In this document: positions 1 through 12,010 of the stretch, in pieces | Layout: every line of letters begins with the position of its first letter | Numbering within the stretch: the stretch's first letter is position 1 | NCBI GenBank assembly: GCA_028829895.1 | Contig: CM054181.1 | Location: 108,920,360-108,984,359 of the forward strand | Direction: 5' to 3' | Source of the DNA: Sinotaia quadrata | Lineage: Eukaryota; Mollusca; Gastropoda; Architaenioglossa; Viviparidae | DNA length: 64,000 nt | Made by a program: the position numbers and the translations under genes | The notes under the pieces: model-generated | Seen by the model: the letters and a program-made list of their open reading frames with translations, nothing else | Told to the model about the DNA's origin: nothing | Databases searched by the model: none

Positions 1-79
1 TAGTTGTAGTTACAGATCTAATACCATGAAATAATACATAATGTAATAATTGTTTCTGTCACTGACTTTGTCATTCTAG

Positions 80-234
80 ATACACCATTCACAGAGATGG
101 CTGTTGCTGAGAGTGAGGGGCTGTCACCACCTGAGTACTCCTGTCAGACAAATAACAATCATATCAATGCCAATGAGCCACCTCCCCCATATGCTTCACT
201 GAATGGAAATGTTATTACTCAGCAGCCACATCAG
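80..234 (+). CDS. Gene 1 penultimate exon, PPxY region
   Basis: Acceptor TTCTAG at 74-79, phase 1 entry (AT completes a codon). The open frame carries PPEY and PPPY. The only donor that keeps the frame into the next coding exon is CAG|GCATGT at 234/235, a GC donor; the next GT (239) would shift the frame. The exon is rich in Asn, Pro and Ser and looks disordered. Confidence 0.6.
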
Positions 235-2065
235 GCATGTTTTGTGTGCTGTTTCTTGCATCTTATAAACGAGATACTTTCTTTGTTCAGAAATAGAACC
301 AATAAAAATATAATTTAAGAAATGTCTTTTCACATAAAGGGACATTGTTTTTGTGTTAATTTACATAACAAAAGTTTATGTCAGCACCTAAGAATCACAT
401 TGTGCTGTTACTTTAAGCAGGTTGCAAAAGACTTCCTTTTATTACACTGGTATTTGGTAGGGGGTTAAGTTCCTAGATACTATACCAGATAAAAAGAAAT
501 CCACCATTTACAGACATTTATGCCTTATGAAAATAGTTAAATCTTAACAGCTATGCATTTTATACTCTTGTTTATTCTTTTGAGAACACATTTTGAGAAT
601 GTGACAGAGTGAAGTTTCCTGCACATATTTATGAAATAATTATTGTATTTATGCTGCTGTTATTATATTTATGCTGCTAATATTTAATGTAGCAAGAAAT
701 GAAAGCGGACATTGTGCACTCCACCTAAGAAATATGTAACATTGTAAGGAAGTCAGAATTCTCCAGAACCACAGCTAGACGAAGCCTAGTGCAAGGTTAC
801 CATGTCATCCTTTGTGGAATTTTTCATGGTCAAAGTTTCTTGAAGTGAGCTCTAATTACTCCTTAAGTAAGAAGTTCCACCTATGGAAGAAATTATGTCA
901 GTAGAAGATCTATCTAAATGTCGTGAGTAAGGGGTAGAGTTCTGCAGTGCTAGGATCCACAAAGTGGAAGACAAGTTTAGTGTCTCTTGGTATTTATTAT
1001 TAATATATGGATTAAGATTCCGGCCACTTGTATTTAATTGTGAATTATTAATTAGAATATAATAATAATCATAATAGCAGTGGAGAACATTTTTTTGGTT
1101 AATTTAGTTTGACATAAAACAAACTCTGATGGGTAGTGCTTGCACAAAACTAAAGGAAAACAATGACATTGTTGCTTCCAGTGAAATATTTTTTCCAGAA
1201 TTCCAGAACTGTTTGAACTGTCATAGAAATTAAACTTGCATTGATGTCTAAAGCTGCAAACTAAAGTCTCCTTACTCAAAAGTAACATTTCTAACTCATT
1301 ATTTTAAGAGAGAATTTTCTTATATGTGGGTGTCATATTCTGACCACCACTTTCTGTATACTTAAATTTTAAAAAATCCAAAACAGAAAGGAAACTGTAA
1401 ATTGTGTAATTAAGTATATATCATTACACTTAGAGTGCATATATCAGAATACCTTACGAGAACCTAGTCTATTCTTCCAGGAACTATATTAACACCTAAT
1501 GCAGTATTGTATGGGAAAGATATTCATCCTTAATATAGAGACAAGCAAATTAAAGTTGCTACTATATTTCATTTTCATTTAGATTTATACTACTAAAAGT
1601 TCTTTTTCAAAGTATTATTTGATTGGCAATATTTGTAAACTGTTATCGACTAATATTGCTATCAGATCCCCACCAATTACTGAGCTTTTTAGCAGTTATT
1701 TTCTTTACCAAAGTGAAACTGATCTGCTCTGTGGCTCAGCAATCGAAAGGGATCCAATTTTCAAACAAGTTTTGTACATATTTTTAGAAAACTTTTTAAA
1801 ACATAGTTTACCCTTTAGTATATTAATAGCATTCTTTCTTTAAATGTTTGTTTATTTCCAGGCACAAACAGGGGCTAACGATGACATTCTCCAACCCTCG
1901 AGTGGACAGGAGTTATCCCCCGAAGGCAGCGAAGGTTGTGGTGTCTGTTGTTGTAAATGTTGTGCATGTTGCGAATGTTGTGATATGTATGAAAACTGTG
2001 GGATGCCCTGTTTAAAGTTTTGTGCCTGTTGCGTTGACTTTGCTAGTGATGGGGATTGTTTGTAA
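80..2065 (+). CDS. Cysteine-rich PPxY protein, MDFI/MDFIC-like, two 3' exons (gene 1)
   Basis: Two exons, 80-234 and 1862-2065, join in frame into the C-terminal 118 or so residues of a protein whose 5' part lies left of the window. Exon 80-234 follows an AG at 78-79 and enters in phase 1. It encodes two PPxY motifs (PPEY, PPPY), the class bound by WW domains such as those of NEDD4-type ligases. Exon 1862-2065 encodes an acidic, Ser-rich linker and then a tail with about 16 cysteines in CC and CxxC patterns, ending at TAA (2063-2065). The tail recalls the I-mfa domain of MDFI/MDFIC, but I could not align it fully; a generic Cys-rich membrane-associated protein is the alternative. An ATG at 97 could start an alternative product. 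Coding sense is strong, family assignment moderate. Confidence 0.6.
1862..2065 (+). CDS. Gene 1 terminal exon, cysteine-rich tail
   Basis: Acceptor TTTATTTCCAG at 1851-1861, phase 0, then 67 codons and a TAA stop. It starts with Ala-Gln, as does the paralogous exon at 10185. The tail includes the run CGVCCCKCCACCECC. The Cys density points to a palmitoylated or metal-binding tail of I-mfa type, which is inference. Confidence 0.65.
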   Translation, partial: AQTGANDDILQPSSGQELSPEGSEGCGVCCCKCCACCECCDMYENCGMPCLKFCACCVDFASDGDCL

Positions 2066-2503
2066 ATGTTAACTCAGAGCCTGGCATTTAAAACAATTTT
2101 TTTTTCTTTTCAAAACATTTATGTATACACTTTTCATGTGCTAGTCATTTGTATCTGTGATTGAGCATGTTCATTCATAGGCTTCGAGCATTGTCTTATT
2201 CGCTGAGTCTTGGACTTCTGTCTCACAATAGACTTTGGATTATTGTCTTGTTCAGCAAATCTCTGTACTTTTGTCTCTCTTTCACTGGTATCCTGCTTAT
2301 AACACTTGAGACAATCTAAAAAAAAAAAAATGCTCAGGATCTGCCAGTGTTTGAGTGTCTATGGACAATAATCATCTAACATCAATAAGATTTTTGCACA
2401 TCTCCACTACACTGCAGTCTGGGTTAAACATAGAAATAGTACAGAGAGAATGTTAATAACTATGGAATGTTTGGTGGAAAACTACGGCAGTTTGAACTGG
2501 ATA

Positions 2504-2509
2504 AATAAA
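2504..2509 (+). terminator. Polyadenylation signal AATAAA
   Basis: Canonical AATAAA about 440 bp after the gene 1 stop codon, followed by TG-rich and T-rich sequence to about 2560. It is the first perfect hexamer after the stop. Further hexamers occur near 3402, 5078, 5287 and 6624, so longer 3' ends are possible. Confidence 0.45.
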
Positions 2510-3480
2510 TTATTAAAATTATGTTTGATCTGAGTAATTGTCTCCAGGTTTTTTTTTTATTTATAGCAGTTTTATAACATTTTAATTAGACATTGATTTA
2601 TCATTGAAAGCTTAGATTTGGATTCATTATTGACTCTGCTGTACATCCCTTGAAACCCTTTTCAATACCATCCATTGTTGCTGCATCACATTTTGGGAAA
2701 CACAGATTTAGGTTATCTTTAGTTCATAACATTATTTTAATTCTTCATGTCTTTAAGTCTTGGTTCCATTGGCTCTAGTCTGAATGTCACTAATTTTCAG
2801 CAGACAATTGTTGTTTTCTTGTTAGAGTAGAGATTTCTTTTATTCTGTTTCCTGATTATTTATAGTGTTGGGTTTTTTTTGTTTGCTTTTTACTTTAATT
2901 GTTGACATTCCTGTCTTTGACTTGCAGTTATTAGGTAGATTTTTGGCATATGGTAAATTGTTCATTGGTCCTGTTTTAATTATTTTAAGAGATTTTACCT
3001 TTTATTTGTTATTGTTGAATAATCATGGTTTTTGCTTCTGAGTAGAATTCTTCAGTTTGGTAATTTGTGCTTAATCTTTGGGTTTAATTTTGCATCTAAT
3101 ATTGACATCGTGATGCTGGTTCGGCGCTACTTCAGTGTTGGAGCTTATTGCAGTGTGATCACTTGATATTTCCATTTACTTAGCCACCAGTGTCAGACTC
3201 ATCTGAAATAGTTCTTGCTGACTTTTACTTTGATGGGATGAAGAATACAAATTTCATTGCTTGTCTAAAAATTAATTGGCTGGCTGGTTGGTTGTTTTTT
3301 TTCCTGTAGAAATTTTGTATTTCTCCTTCGTCTTATATTACCTGTAGCTAGATTATTTTGAATCAACACTATATTCCACATCTTGGCAATTGTTATTGTT
3401 AATAAAATAAAGAAGGAAAAGCAACCCACACCTGCACAGAATTCAAAATTTGTTTAGTATACACTGACTATAACTATAAT
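2510..3480. other. No gene seen
   Basis: AT-rich sequence with T-rich runs and no exon-like open frame with splice sites. It could be extended 3' UTR of gene 1 or intergenic DNA. Confidence 0.4.
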
Positions 3481-3484
3481 TTGT

Positions 3485-4325
3485 TTTGAAGGTTAGTAGT
3501 CAAGCATATACATCTAGCTTGGCTGGTATTGGAAGGTGTGCAGACAAAGCATATATATCTCACTTTGCTGAGATTTAACATTTACAGACAAAGCATACAC
3601 ATTTAGCTTGGCTGATATTGGAAGGTTGCTAGCTTGGTTGATATTGGAAACTCGCTGTATAAAGCATACACTTCTAGCTTGGCTGGTATTGGAAGGTTAC
3701 TAGCTTGGTTGGTATTGGAAGGTTACTTGCTTGGCTGGTATTGGAAGGTTGCTTCAAGCACTCACATCTAGTTTGGCTGATATTTGATGCTGCTAGCTTG
3801 GCTGGGATAGAAATGTTTGCTGACTAAAGCATATACATTTTGTCTGACTGGAATTGGAAATTTACTGACAAAGCATACACATCTATTTTCACTGGGATTA
3901 GAAGCTTTGCTAACAAAGCATAAACATTAGCTTGGCTAAGGTTAGAAATTTACTGACAAAGCATACACGTCTGTCTTGACTAGGATTATAAGGTTTGCAG
4001 ACAAAGAATATACATATCTATCTTGGCTGGGATTGGAAGATTTGTTTACAAAGTTTACAAGTCTAGCTTGTCTTGAATTAGAAGGTTTGCTTATAAAGCA
4101 TACTCATCTACCTTGGCTGGGATTGGAAGGTTTGCTTGCAATGCATGCCCGTCTAGCTTGGCTGGGATTAGGTTTGCTGACAAAGTATACTCATCTACCT
4201 TGGCTGAGATTGGAAGGTTTGCTTGCAAAGCATGCCCGTCTAGCTTGGCTGGGATTAGGTTTGCTGACAAAGTATACCCATCTACTTTGGCTGAGATTGG
4301 AAGGTTTGTAGACAAACTACTTCAT
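3485..4325. repeat. Degenerate minisatellite, units of about 40 bp
   Basis: About 20 diverged units around the words AGCTTGGCTGGGATTGGAAG and TTGCTGACAAAGCATACAC. The last units (4090-4325) are the most alike, with a longer-period duplication of about 90 bp. Overlapping open frames on both strands here are by-products of the repeat. Confidence 0.85.
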
Positions 4326-4339
4326 TTGAAACGAGCATG

Positions 4340-7300
4340 AAGTATAAACTACCCCCTTTTGAATTTAGTATTATGTATCAGCTACCCCTTTCAGATTCAT
4401 CCTGCCTTGTATGTTTGCCTAATTTGGAATCAGTGTCATAAACAACTCTCTTTGGAATCAGTGCTGTGGACTAACTACTTCATTCATAAACTATTATTTA
4501 TGCCTTTTACTTGAAATCAGGATCATTGCCATTTGTCTCATGTGGAATTGACATAAATAAACGCCTCCTTTTGCAATTGCTATCATATATAAATGACCTT
4601 ATATGGAGTCAATACCTCTCTGGTTCTCTTAAAATATCACAAGCCTGGCATTGCTGCTGCTTATACTGATTGTGATATCAATTAATATTTAATTTTGTGC
4701 CCATTTATAAATAGATACTAGTTTCAGTGCATTGATGTTCCGTGTTAATTGAACTCTTATTTCTTATTTGCTTTTAAACCCTTCACTGCAGAAATGTCAA
4801 TATAGGATTGACATTGGCAGTAGAGAAATTAACATTGTATACATTGTATATTTAGATTTCTTTTCTGCCTTTACAAAATCCTGAGCCTCTTGTCTTGCCT
4901 GCTTATATGTCTGTAGTGTTAACTGCTGTGCATCTTTCTGCACATACATGTACCCTTTTCATTTTTTACTTAAGAATCCATTACAAATTTGATTATATAA
5001 TTGATTGATTTTATTATCATGGTGCTAAAAGAATTTTAAAATTATTTTTTCTTTTTAAATTATTTTTTCTTTTAATAAAGATAAATTGTTTTAATGAAAA
5101 TGAACTAGATGTATATCATATGGATTGTCATTCAACACAATCATACAGATTACACTTCTTTACAATGTAATTTTAGGACTTTACCTTGAACATATTCCAG
5201 TCCCAGTCAACATTTTTTAATTTACATCTTTTTACATTTTTTTATGAATACATTCTCTATAAATACACATTGTACTGGCAGCTTGAATAAAGATTTATTT
5301 TAAAATTAAATAATTGTATGCCATAACTGCTTACTGTTACCTGAAAGTTTTGTGTTAGAGCTTGTGTGTGCTTGTGAGTGTACATATACGTACACTTGAA
5401 ATGATTTGTAGGTTTCATATATGAATTATGTACTACTAGTTAATTCCTTCAACTCCAATCACTCTGAATGGCTGTGTATTTGAAAAGATAAAGCAAATAC
5501 TTGTACATATGTGCAGTAGAGTTTTGTGGCACCATTCACATAAAATACATAGAAGCTGTCATGCATGAACACAGTCATCTGCCAGGACTGTGCTATCGTC
5601 AACCTTTGACTAATAAGACACATTGTAAGTGGCTTCTTTGCAATTTTATTGCATTCTGCATTAACCAATGGTTTTGACACTTATACTAACAACTGAGAAA
5701 TGAATTTTCCATATTAACTGCCAGTTTAAAGTTGGGACACCAGTAAATTTCCCTATAATGCACTACCTAACTAATCATGTAATGTACAACTCAGCTAACC
5801 ATGCATGACATTACCTAACCATGCAATGCATTACTAAATGTGTAGTGCATTACCTAACTATGCAATGCATTGTCTAACTAACCACACATTGCATTACCTA
5901 ATTCAGTATGCTTTGCCTTACTTAACTAACCATACAATGTTTACCTAATAAGCAATGCATACCCAACTAAAAATGTATTTGTAGTTCTGACTCACTAGTT
6001 AATGACTTCCCAATTCCTTATTTTAACCACAATTAATGATTGGAATTTTATTACATAGCGAAAGTTTGCTTCAATCGAACCATGTGTATCATTTGGCTTG
6101 TCAAGGCCAAATTAAAATTCATTTTTCAAATGATATTTTTGATCAAAAATGTGTTTGATCAGTCTCTGACAATTTAGTAAACCAAAAGAATTTTGTGGGG
6201 GTCATAATTTAGACTTAGATCAGCAAAATTTTTATTTACCTCATCAAGCTGAAAGTTGGATTAATCCATAACTGATTTTTTACCTACACTACTGTCCAAT
6301 TTAAGTAGCAAAATAGCATTCAGCAAACCACATTTAAATAAATCCATCCGTGTTCCATGTGACAAGCCACTTTGGTTGACCAGACTTGAATAAATTGTGA
6401 CCCTATTTGCTAAATTTTGTTTTATTTTGATCCTTTGTAAGTGACTTTAAATTGGTGATTTTCTTTCCATTGATTACTTTTTTTATGAAATACTTCTCAG
6501 TCATATTTCTTGATTAAATGAACATTTTGTTGTCATAACTTTTATGCTAAGTATCTTTTAATTTTATATGTTATGTCACATTTTACAGTATATACTGCAA
6601 TAGTTTCTTGTTTCTTTATGTAAATAAAGTTTAATTTTAATTACACAATCATAGGCTAGAGGTCATCACATATTATTATAGTTTGAACTGTAAGTAATAA
6701 GTTCATTATATATTGATTAAAACTGCTTTTATTCAAGACAACAACAAAATCCTGGACAATATTCTTCTTAATTATAAATTTAATTGACAATTTCCTGTCA
6801 TCTCAAATCTGGTATCATTGAGCAATGGTCTTTCATAAATTTACAAGTACTCTCCCTTTGCAGCTTGGATTACAAAGATGGAGTGCATAAAGTTGCACCT
6901 CAAGTTCAGATTTCTTATGGATTATATATATGCTTTAAGGAAATAATTTAAACATTTCCATCTGTGTAACTTCTATGTTACTAAGTACAACACTTTCAAT
7001 TAAAAATTAAATAAATAAATGTAATGGACATTTTTCTTCTGCTTACTAATATTGTTACTACAGTTCCCCAAGGCATACAGTCCCATATCAAACAAGCTGA
7101 CCTTAATTTTTCTTCTCAGACTCTTACCAGAAAAAACTCTGAAAATCATGTTTTTGCGCAGCTTTATAAGAAATAAATCTTATAGTAAATGTTTTAATGT
7201 GAGACTTTGTTTTTCCCCCATCAGCACTGAAATTTTGATTTGCAATCATTTTTACTGTGCTTATTTCATGATTAAACTTTCACAGTATATATATATATAT

Positions 7301-8270
7301 ATATATATATTTGTAATTCATTGTTTTTGCATCAGGGTCTGTCTAAATTGAACAGTACATTTTTTTAAAAGCCACATTTGTTCTTTTCCTCATCTTTTGA
7401 GGCTTGAATGCAGCCATATTTGCTGTTCTTATTTCTTTACTATGTGTAAAATTTTTGCATTAAATTTAAAAAAATTCTTTATGCGTCATAGACTGTGTCT
7501 AATATGAGTTACTTCTATTTTTGTTGTGAATAAAATGTGCTGATGGTAATGCCTGCTGTTTTAAGCTGATTTTATTCAAATGAAAAGTAGCACATTTTAG
7601 AAGTGGAATAAACAGTTAATAATGCAAGGCATAATTTTCAGATTTGTGACATTTTACTTTTCTGAGTAGAAATATAATATCAGCCACCAATGAAGTCATT
7701 TGAAGCCGCGGGATTGTCATTTTCAGTCTTATTTTGTATGCTAAATATATTGTTATGATACAATCATTGCTGTCACTTTATCATAAGTTCTATAGGCAGC
7801 CTTTCTTTTTTTGTCTCTCCATGTAGTTGAACATCTCATGTTTCATATTTAATTTAGTTTCTCTAAATTTGTTTAATGTTTTTTTACTTGGGGTGCTCTT
7901 TGTCATAAATTAAAATTGAAATCCAAGCAACTGCTGACCTCAGATTCAGTTTTCGTTATAAAGGACCAGTACATTGACATTGACATTGACATTTTTCATG
8001 GGATTTTGGGTTGTACTCTAACAAAGCAATTTCCTCAGTTGCCTCTGGTTTGATGCTTCAGCTATGGATATTTTAGTATGTATACATACATGTTTATATT
8101 CAAAGTAAAGAAACAGTTATTTCTAATAATTCATTGCTGTTAGCAGCTAGATGTAATTGGTTTGCAGTTTTCTAGAGTTTGAATCATTTACAACAAAAAT
8201 ATAAAAATTATATTATTATATTATAATATGTTATGTTAATTGTTATGTTATGTTATATTATATTATATTA
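4340..8270. other. AT-rich DNA without a supported gene
   Basis: No exon with good splice sites and coding sense was found. It holds a degenerate array of TTACCTAACTAACCATGCAA-like units (about 5755-5965), a (TA)n run at 7285-7311, and an ACATTG hexamer repeat near 7972-7993. It may be intergenic or an intron between the two cysteine-rich exon sets. Confidence 0.5.
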
Positions 8271-8282
8271 TATTATTAACAG

Positions 8283-8419
8283 GGTCTTTAACAGGGTCTC
8301 CACCTTCATATACCACCATTGCAAATGATGATTATCTGACAGTTGGGACAGAACGTCAGAATGGCAAATTGTACCATGTTCCTGGATCTGCACCACGTGA
8401 TCAACAGCACCTTCTTTTG
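8283..8419 (+). CDS. Second-copy PPxY exon with twin acceptors
   Basis: Two in-phase acceptors 12 bp apart (AG at 8281-8282 and 8293-8294) sit in a small local duplication of ACAGGGTCT. Using one or the other adds or drops four residues. The exon carries PPSY and ends CTTTTG|GTGAGT, a strong donor, in phase 0. A TTATA-rich run (about 8210-8278) precedes it. Confidence 0.65.
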
Positions 8420-10346
8420 GTGAGTGCAGCTGACAGATCTAGCTCTTAACTGTTTGGGTGTGCACCCTAACAGTCGAGCCTTTAGCTATTTGTGGGTTCA
8501 GACTTAGAGGCCTAATCTTCAGCTTTTTGTGAGTGCACACTGAGTAGTATAGCCTTTAGCTTTTGGTGAGTAGAGATTGACAGGCCTAGTTTTTAATTTT
8601 TGGTAGGTGCACACTGGCTGGTATAGTCTTTAACTATTGGTTTTAGAGACTGACAGACCTAGCCTTTAGCTTTTTTATGAGTGCATACTTACTGTCTTAG
8701 CCTTTAGCTTTTTGATGAGTGCATACTTACTGTCTTCATCTTTTGGTGAATATACACTGACAGGCTTTGCCTTTAACTTTTTGGTGAAAGTAGACTGACA
8801 GGATTTGCCTTCAGCTTTTGGTGATAGAAATGCAGTGCTGTTTCACAGTTCGTAGTCTGACAATAAACTGGTTATGTGCAGTAATTTCATTATCTAATCA
8901 GTTTAAGTAATTAGATAGTTTTTAACATGTGGTGAAAATAGATGGATAGACACAGACTTACAGTTTCTCTAGTAAGTACATACATCAGATCTAATGTTAT
9001 AAGTTTTGTGATAAATGTAACTGTCAGATCTAGCCTAGCACACACCTGCCTGCTTTTTCAATAAGTACAAATGTCACATCTATATGTAGTTTTTAAGTGC
9101 TATATACAGGCTTTTGCTGTTTTGAGTTAGTGTAGATACCAGTACTACATTTTAGCTTTTAAGTTACTACAGATGTCAATTAAAGTCTTTAACTTTTCAA
9201 GTTGATATAAATATCAAGATCTAGTCTTTATTATTTTTTATTAGTATGAATGCCAGATCTAGACTATTATTTTTTTTATTACTACAAATGTCAGATCTAG
9301 ATTTTAGTATTTTTTATTAGTACATCTAGAAGAACTAGACTTTAATATTTGTATTAGTAAAGATATCACATCTAGACTTTAGTATTTCTTATTAGTTCAT
9401 AAATCACATCTAGACTTAATATATTTTATTAGTACATATATCACATCTAAACTTTTTTATTAGTACAGATTTTACATCCAGACTTTAGTATTTTTATTAG
9501 TACAAATGTCACATCTACTGATCTAGACTTTTGTATTTTTTATTAGTACATATGTCAGATTTAGTATTTTTATTAGTACAGATTTCACATCTAGACTTGA
9601 GTATTTTTGTATTAGTACATGTCAGTAATAAAATTTCCACTGCAGTTTGTAACTTTATCTTCTTAGTGTATGACCTCATTCTGTTTACAAATGAATATAA
9701 ACATGAAAGACATTGGTAGAGAATGTGTAAATTACATTGGAATAGAAGTTTGATTAAAATAATTTAGTGTATGAAATCATAATAACATTGTTTTCAAATA
9801 CGGAGAATGCTATGGGAAAATAAACAAAAGTTTGCTTTAAAAATTTTGTCTGATGAGGGAAATCTGTACAATGCACAGCTTTGCAAATCTGGTATAATTC
9901 TCTGTAAGTAAATAAGTAAATACAAGTTAAATCCACTTCAAATTAAGACTTCTTATATACATTTACTGCATATATGCATATTTATTTATTTATTTAAACC
10001 TAGGAAACATATTTAAAGTTTGTAAAAATAAAATTCTGCTTGTGTGAATGTCTTTTGAGTCACTTGAAGTCTAGAAGCCACCAAGTTTTCAGTAAGCTCA
10101 GTACATGCCCAAATTGTGTCTTGTTTCATTGCATTGTGTACAATGATCATAGGGCATTAATAATATTATTCTTACTTTTTGCAGGCTCAGCCAAAGTCTA
10201 AAACTGAAAGATCCTCTTTAGTACAAGATATGCAACAGCCGCACAATTGCTGTGATGTTTGCATTGGATTATGCTGTGATTGTCTCTCTGCTGTGTCAAT
10301 TTGCTTTTGCTGTGCAGCATGTTGCGAAATTTGTTCGTCGTTTTAG
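8283..10346 (+). CDS. Cysteine-rich PPxY protein, MDFI/MDFIC-like, second copy (gene 2 or alternative exons)
   Basis: Two exons, 8283 or 8295 to 8419 and 10185-10346, join in phase 0 and encode about 95 residues. The first has a PPSY motif; the second starts Ala-Gln and ends in a tail of about 14 cysteines (CCDVCIGLCCDC, then CCAACCEIC) before TAG. Entry and exit phases equal those of gene 1, so the pair is either a tandem duplicate with its own upstream exons or a set of alternative exons. No initiator exon was found between 2.1 and 8.2 kb, which favours sharing or an unseen small first exon. I-mfa-like family assignment is moderate. Confidence 0.6.
8411..8830. repeat. Degenerate 36-38 bp array grown from an exon-intron junction
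   Basis: About 12 units of the form CTTTTGGTGAGTGCACACTG followed by ACAGGCCTAGCCTTTAG. The first unit is the exon end and functional donor itself (CTTTTG|GTGAGTGCAG). Later units keep donor-like words, e.g. TTTGTGAGTGC near 8527 and TTTTGGTGAGTAG near 8556. Confidence 0.8.
9195..9625. repeat. Degenerate minisatellite of about 38-40 bp
   Basis: About ten units with the words TTTTTATTAGTACA, ATGTCACATCTAGACTTTAG. It lies in the intron between the second-copy PPxY and cysteine-rich exons. Confidence 0.8.
10185..10346 (+). CDS. Second-copy terminal exon, cysteine-rich tail
   Basis: Acceptor CTTTTTGCAG at 10175-10184, phase 0, then 53 codons and TAG. A charged Lys/Ser/Gln stretch leads into cysteine clusters alternating with small and hydrophobic residues. 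The end, CCAACCEICSSF, resembles the C-terminus of the I-mfa domain, from memory of the family. Confidence 0.7.
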   Translation, partial: AQPKSKTERSSLVQDMQQPHNCCDVCIGLCCDCLSAVSICFCCAACCEICSSF

Positions 10347-10349
10347 TTA

Positions 10350-11590
10350 GGTCTGCTGTACAAATGTTTTGTGAATTTCAGTACAGTCACATGTTGCCAC
10401 TAGTTCACAAATACACCATGAATTTCAATACAGTCACTTGCTGCCACTAGTTCACACAGACACCATGAATTTTAATAGCCACACACTGCCACTAGTTCAC
10501 ACATATACTGTGATTTCAGTACAGTCACTGTCCTTGTTCACACAGGGCTCCAATCGATCAGTCAATCTCGCGAGAATCATCGTCAGTGTTAATTCTTGTA
10601 AAAGATCGCACGTGCAGCGCAATCTCATGATCATGAACTAATATGGTTGAACTTAACAAAAGTATATTAAAACATCCCCCGCCAAATACGCCAAGCGCGC
10701 TCCATTACTGGCGGTTGATCGTTGTCGTTGAAATCCAAAGCCACTACGCATTAGTTTAGTAAACATACTTTTAATTGTTTCAAACTTTACATTTTCACGT
10801 GGTTCAACACTTTTTATTCTGTAATTAATTCATTCATTCCGTTTCTGACAGTAAGTGATTTACATAAGTATCACAGAGTCTCACTTTTGTCAATAGTCAT
10901 TGTGCTATTTCAGGGGGTAGTTTATTACGACGTTGATCAGCTGGCATATACTGCGTATTGTCACTGCTGGTCAAGATGCATATACATGTACCGTTGTGGG
11001 TAGGGAATGGGGATAGGACTGACCAGATCACAGTGGGCCAACTTCAACGAGAAATCGCGAGAATAGAATCGTGGCGACTCATGACCACGAGAATCGTTCA
11101 AAACTGACGACGATCGGAGCCCTAACAGACACTGTGAATTTCAGTACAGTCACACACTGTCACTAGTTCACGCATGCATGGTGAATTTCAATGCATTCAC
11201 ACACTGCCACACACTGAATTTCAGTATAGTCACAAACTATCATGAATTCACAGAGACTGAATTTCATTACAGTCATACACTGTCACTAGTTCACACAGAT
11301 ACTTCGTGACTTGCAGTAGCCACATAGCCACAATAGTTTACACAGAATCTTTGTGACTTTCAGTTGCCACACGCTGTCGTTAGTGCACAAACTTTGTGAA
11401 TTTCAATAGTCACACCCTGTCACTGGTTCACATAGCCACTGTGAATTTCAGTACACTCACACACTGTCACTAGTTCATATAGACATTTTGTGAATTTCAC
11501 TGCAGTCACACATTGCCACTAATTTATGCAGACACTTTGCTAATTTCAGTACAGTTACATTGTCACTAGTTCAGGTGCAAACTTTGTGGA
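10350..11590. repeat. Degenerate minisatellite interrupted by an insertion
   Basis: Units of about 50-56 bp with the words CACTAGTTCACACAGACACT, GTGAATTTCAGTACAGTCAC. The array is split by a TIR-bounded insertion at 10543-11124 and resumes in register with the same words, so the insertion is younger than the array. It may lie in the 3' UTR of the second cysteine-rich gene. Confidence 0.85.
10543..11124. mobile_element. TIR-bounded non-coding insertion, probable hAT-like MITE
   Basis: It starts CAGGGCTCCAATCG and ends CGATCGGAGCCCTA, so the ends are inverted repeats (GGGCTCC, one mismatch, ATCG). CAGGG-type termini are common in hAT elements. The interior is clearly different in composition (CG-containing, few repeats) from the array it interrupts, and has no transposase frame. 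No clean 8-bp target duplication is visible. Confidence 0.6.
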
Positions 11591-11689
11591 CAGTCCAGAC
11601 AATGTAAATGATCTATGCGGACATTTAAAGATAGTTCCATACAGACTACTTGCTGATAGTTTCTTTTACAGACACTTTGTTAATGATTT

Positions 11690-12010
11690 TTATAGAGGCT
11701 TTTTTTTGTTAATGGTTTTTACAGACCATATTCGTTGTTTACACATGCACCTTGTGAATGATTTATACATGCACCTTGTTAATGGCATACACAGGCACCT
11801 TGTTAATGGTTTATACTGACATAATCGTTTATACAGACACACTTAAAGGCACCTTATTAATGGCTTATACAGGTACCTTGCTAATGGTTTTCCAGGTACC
11901 TTAATGGTTTGTATAGACACATTGTTAATGGTTTATACAGACACCTTAATGGCTTACACAGGCACCTTATTAATGACTTTACAGGTACCTTGTTAATGGT
12001 TTATACAGAT
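11690..12010. repeat. Degenerate short-unit array
   Basis: Units of about 25-34 bp with the words TTGTTAATGGTTTATACAG and ACACCTTGTTAATGGC. The open frames here are repeat by-products. Confidence 0.75.

Noticed and set aside
3976..4340. Leu/Gly-rich repetitive frames on both strands
   Set aside because: They arise from a minisatellite whose period keeps frames open; both strands are open at once, which argues against coding.
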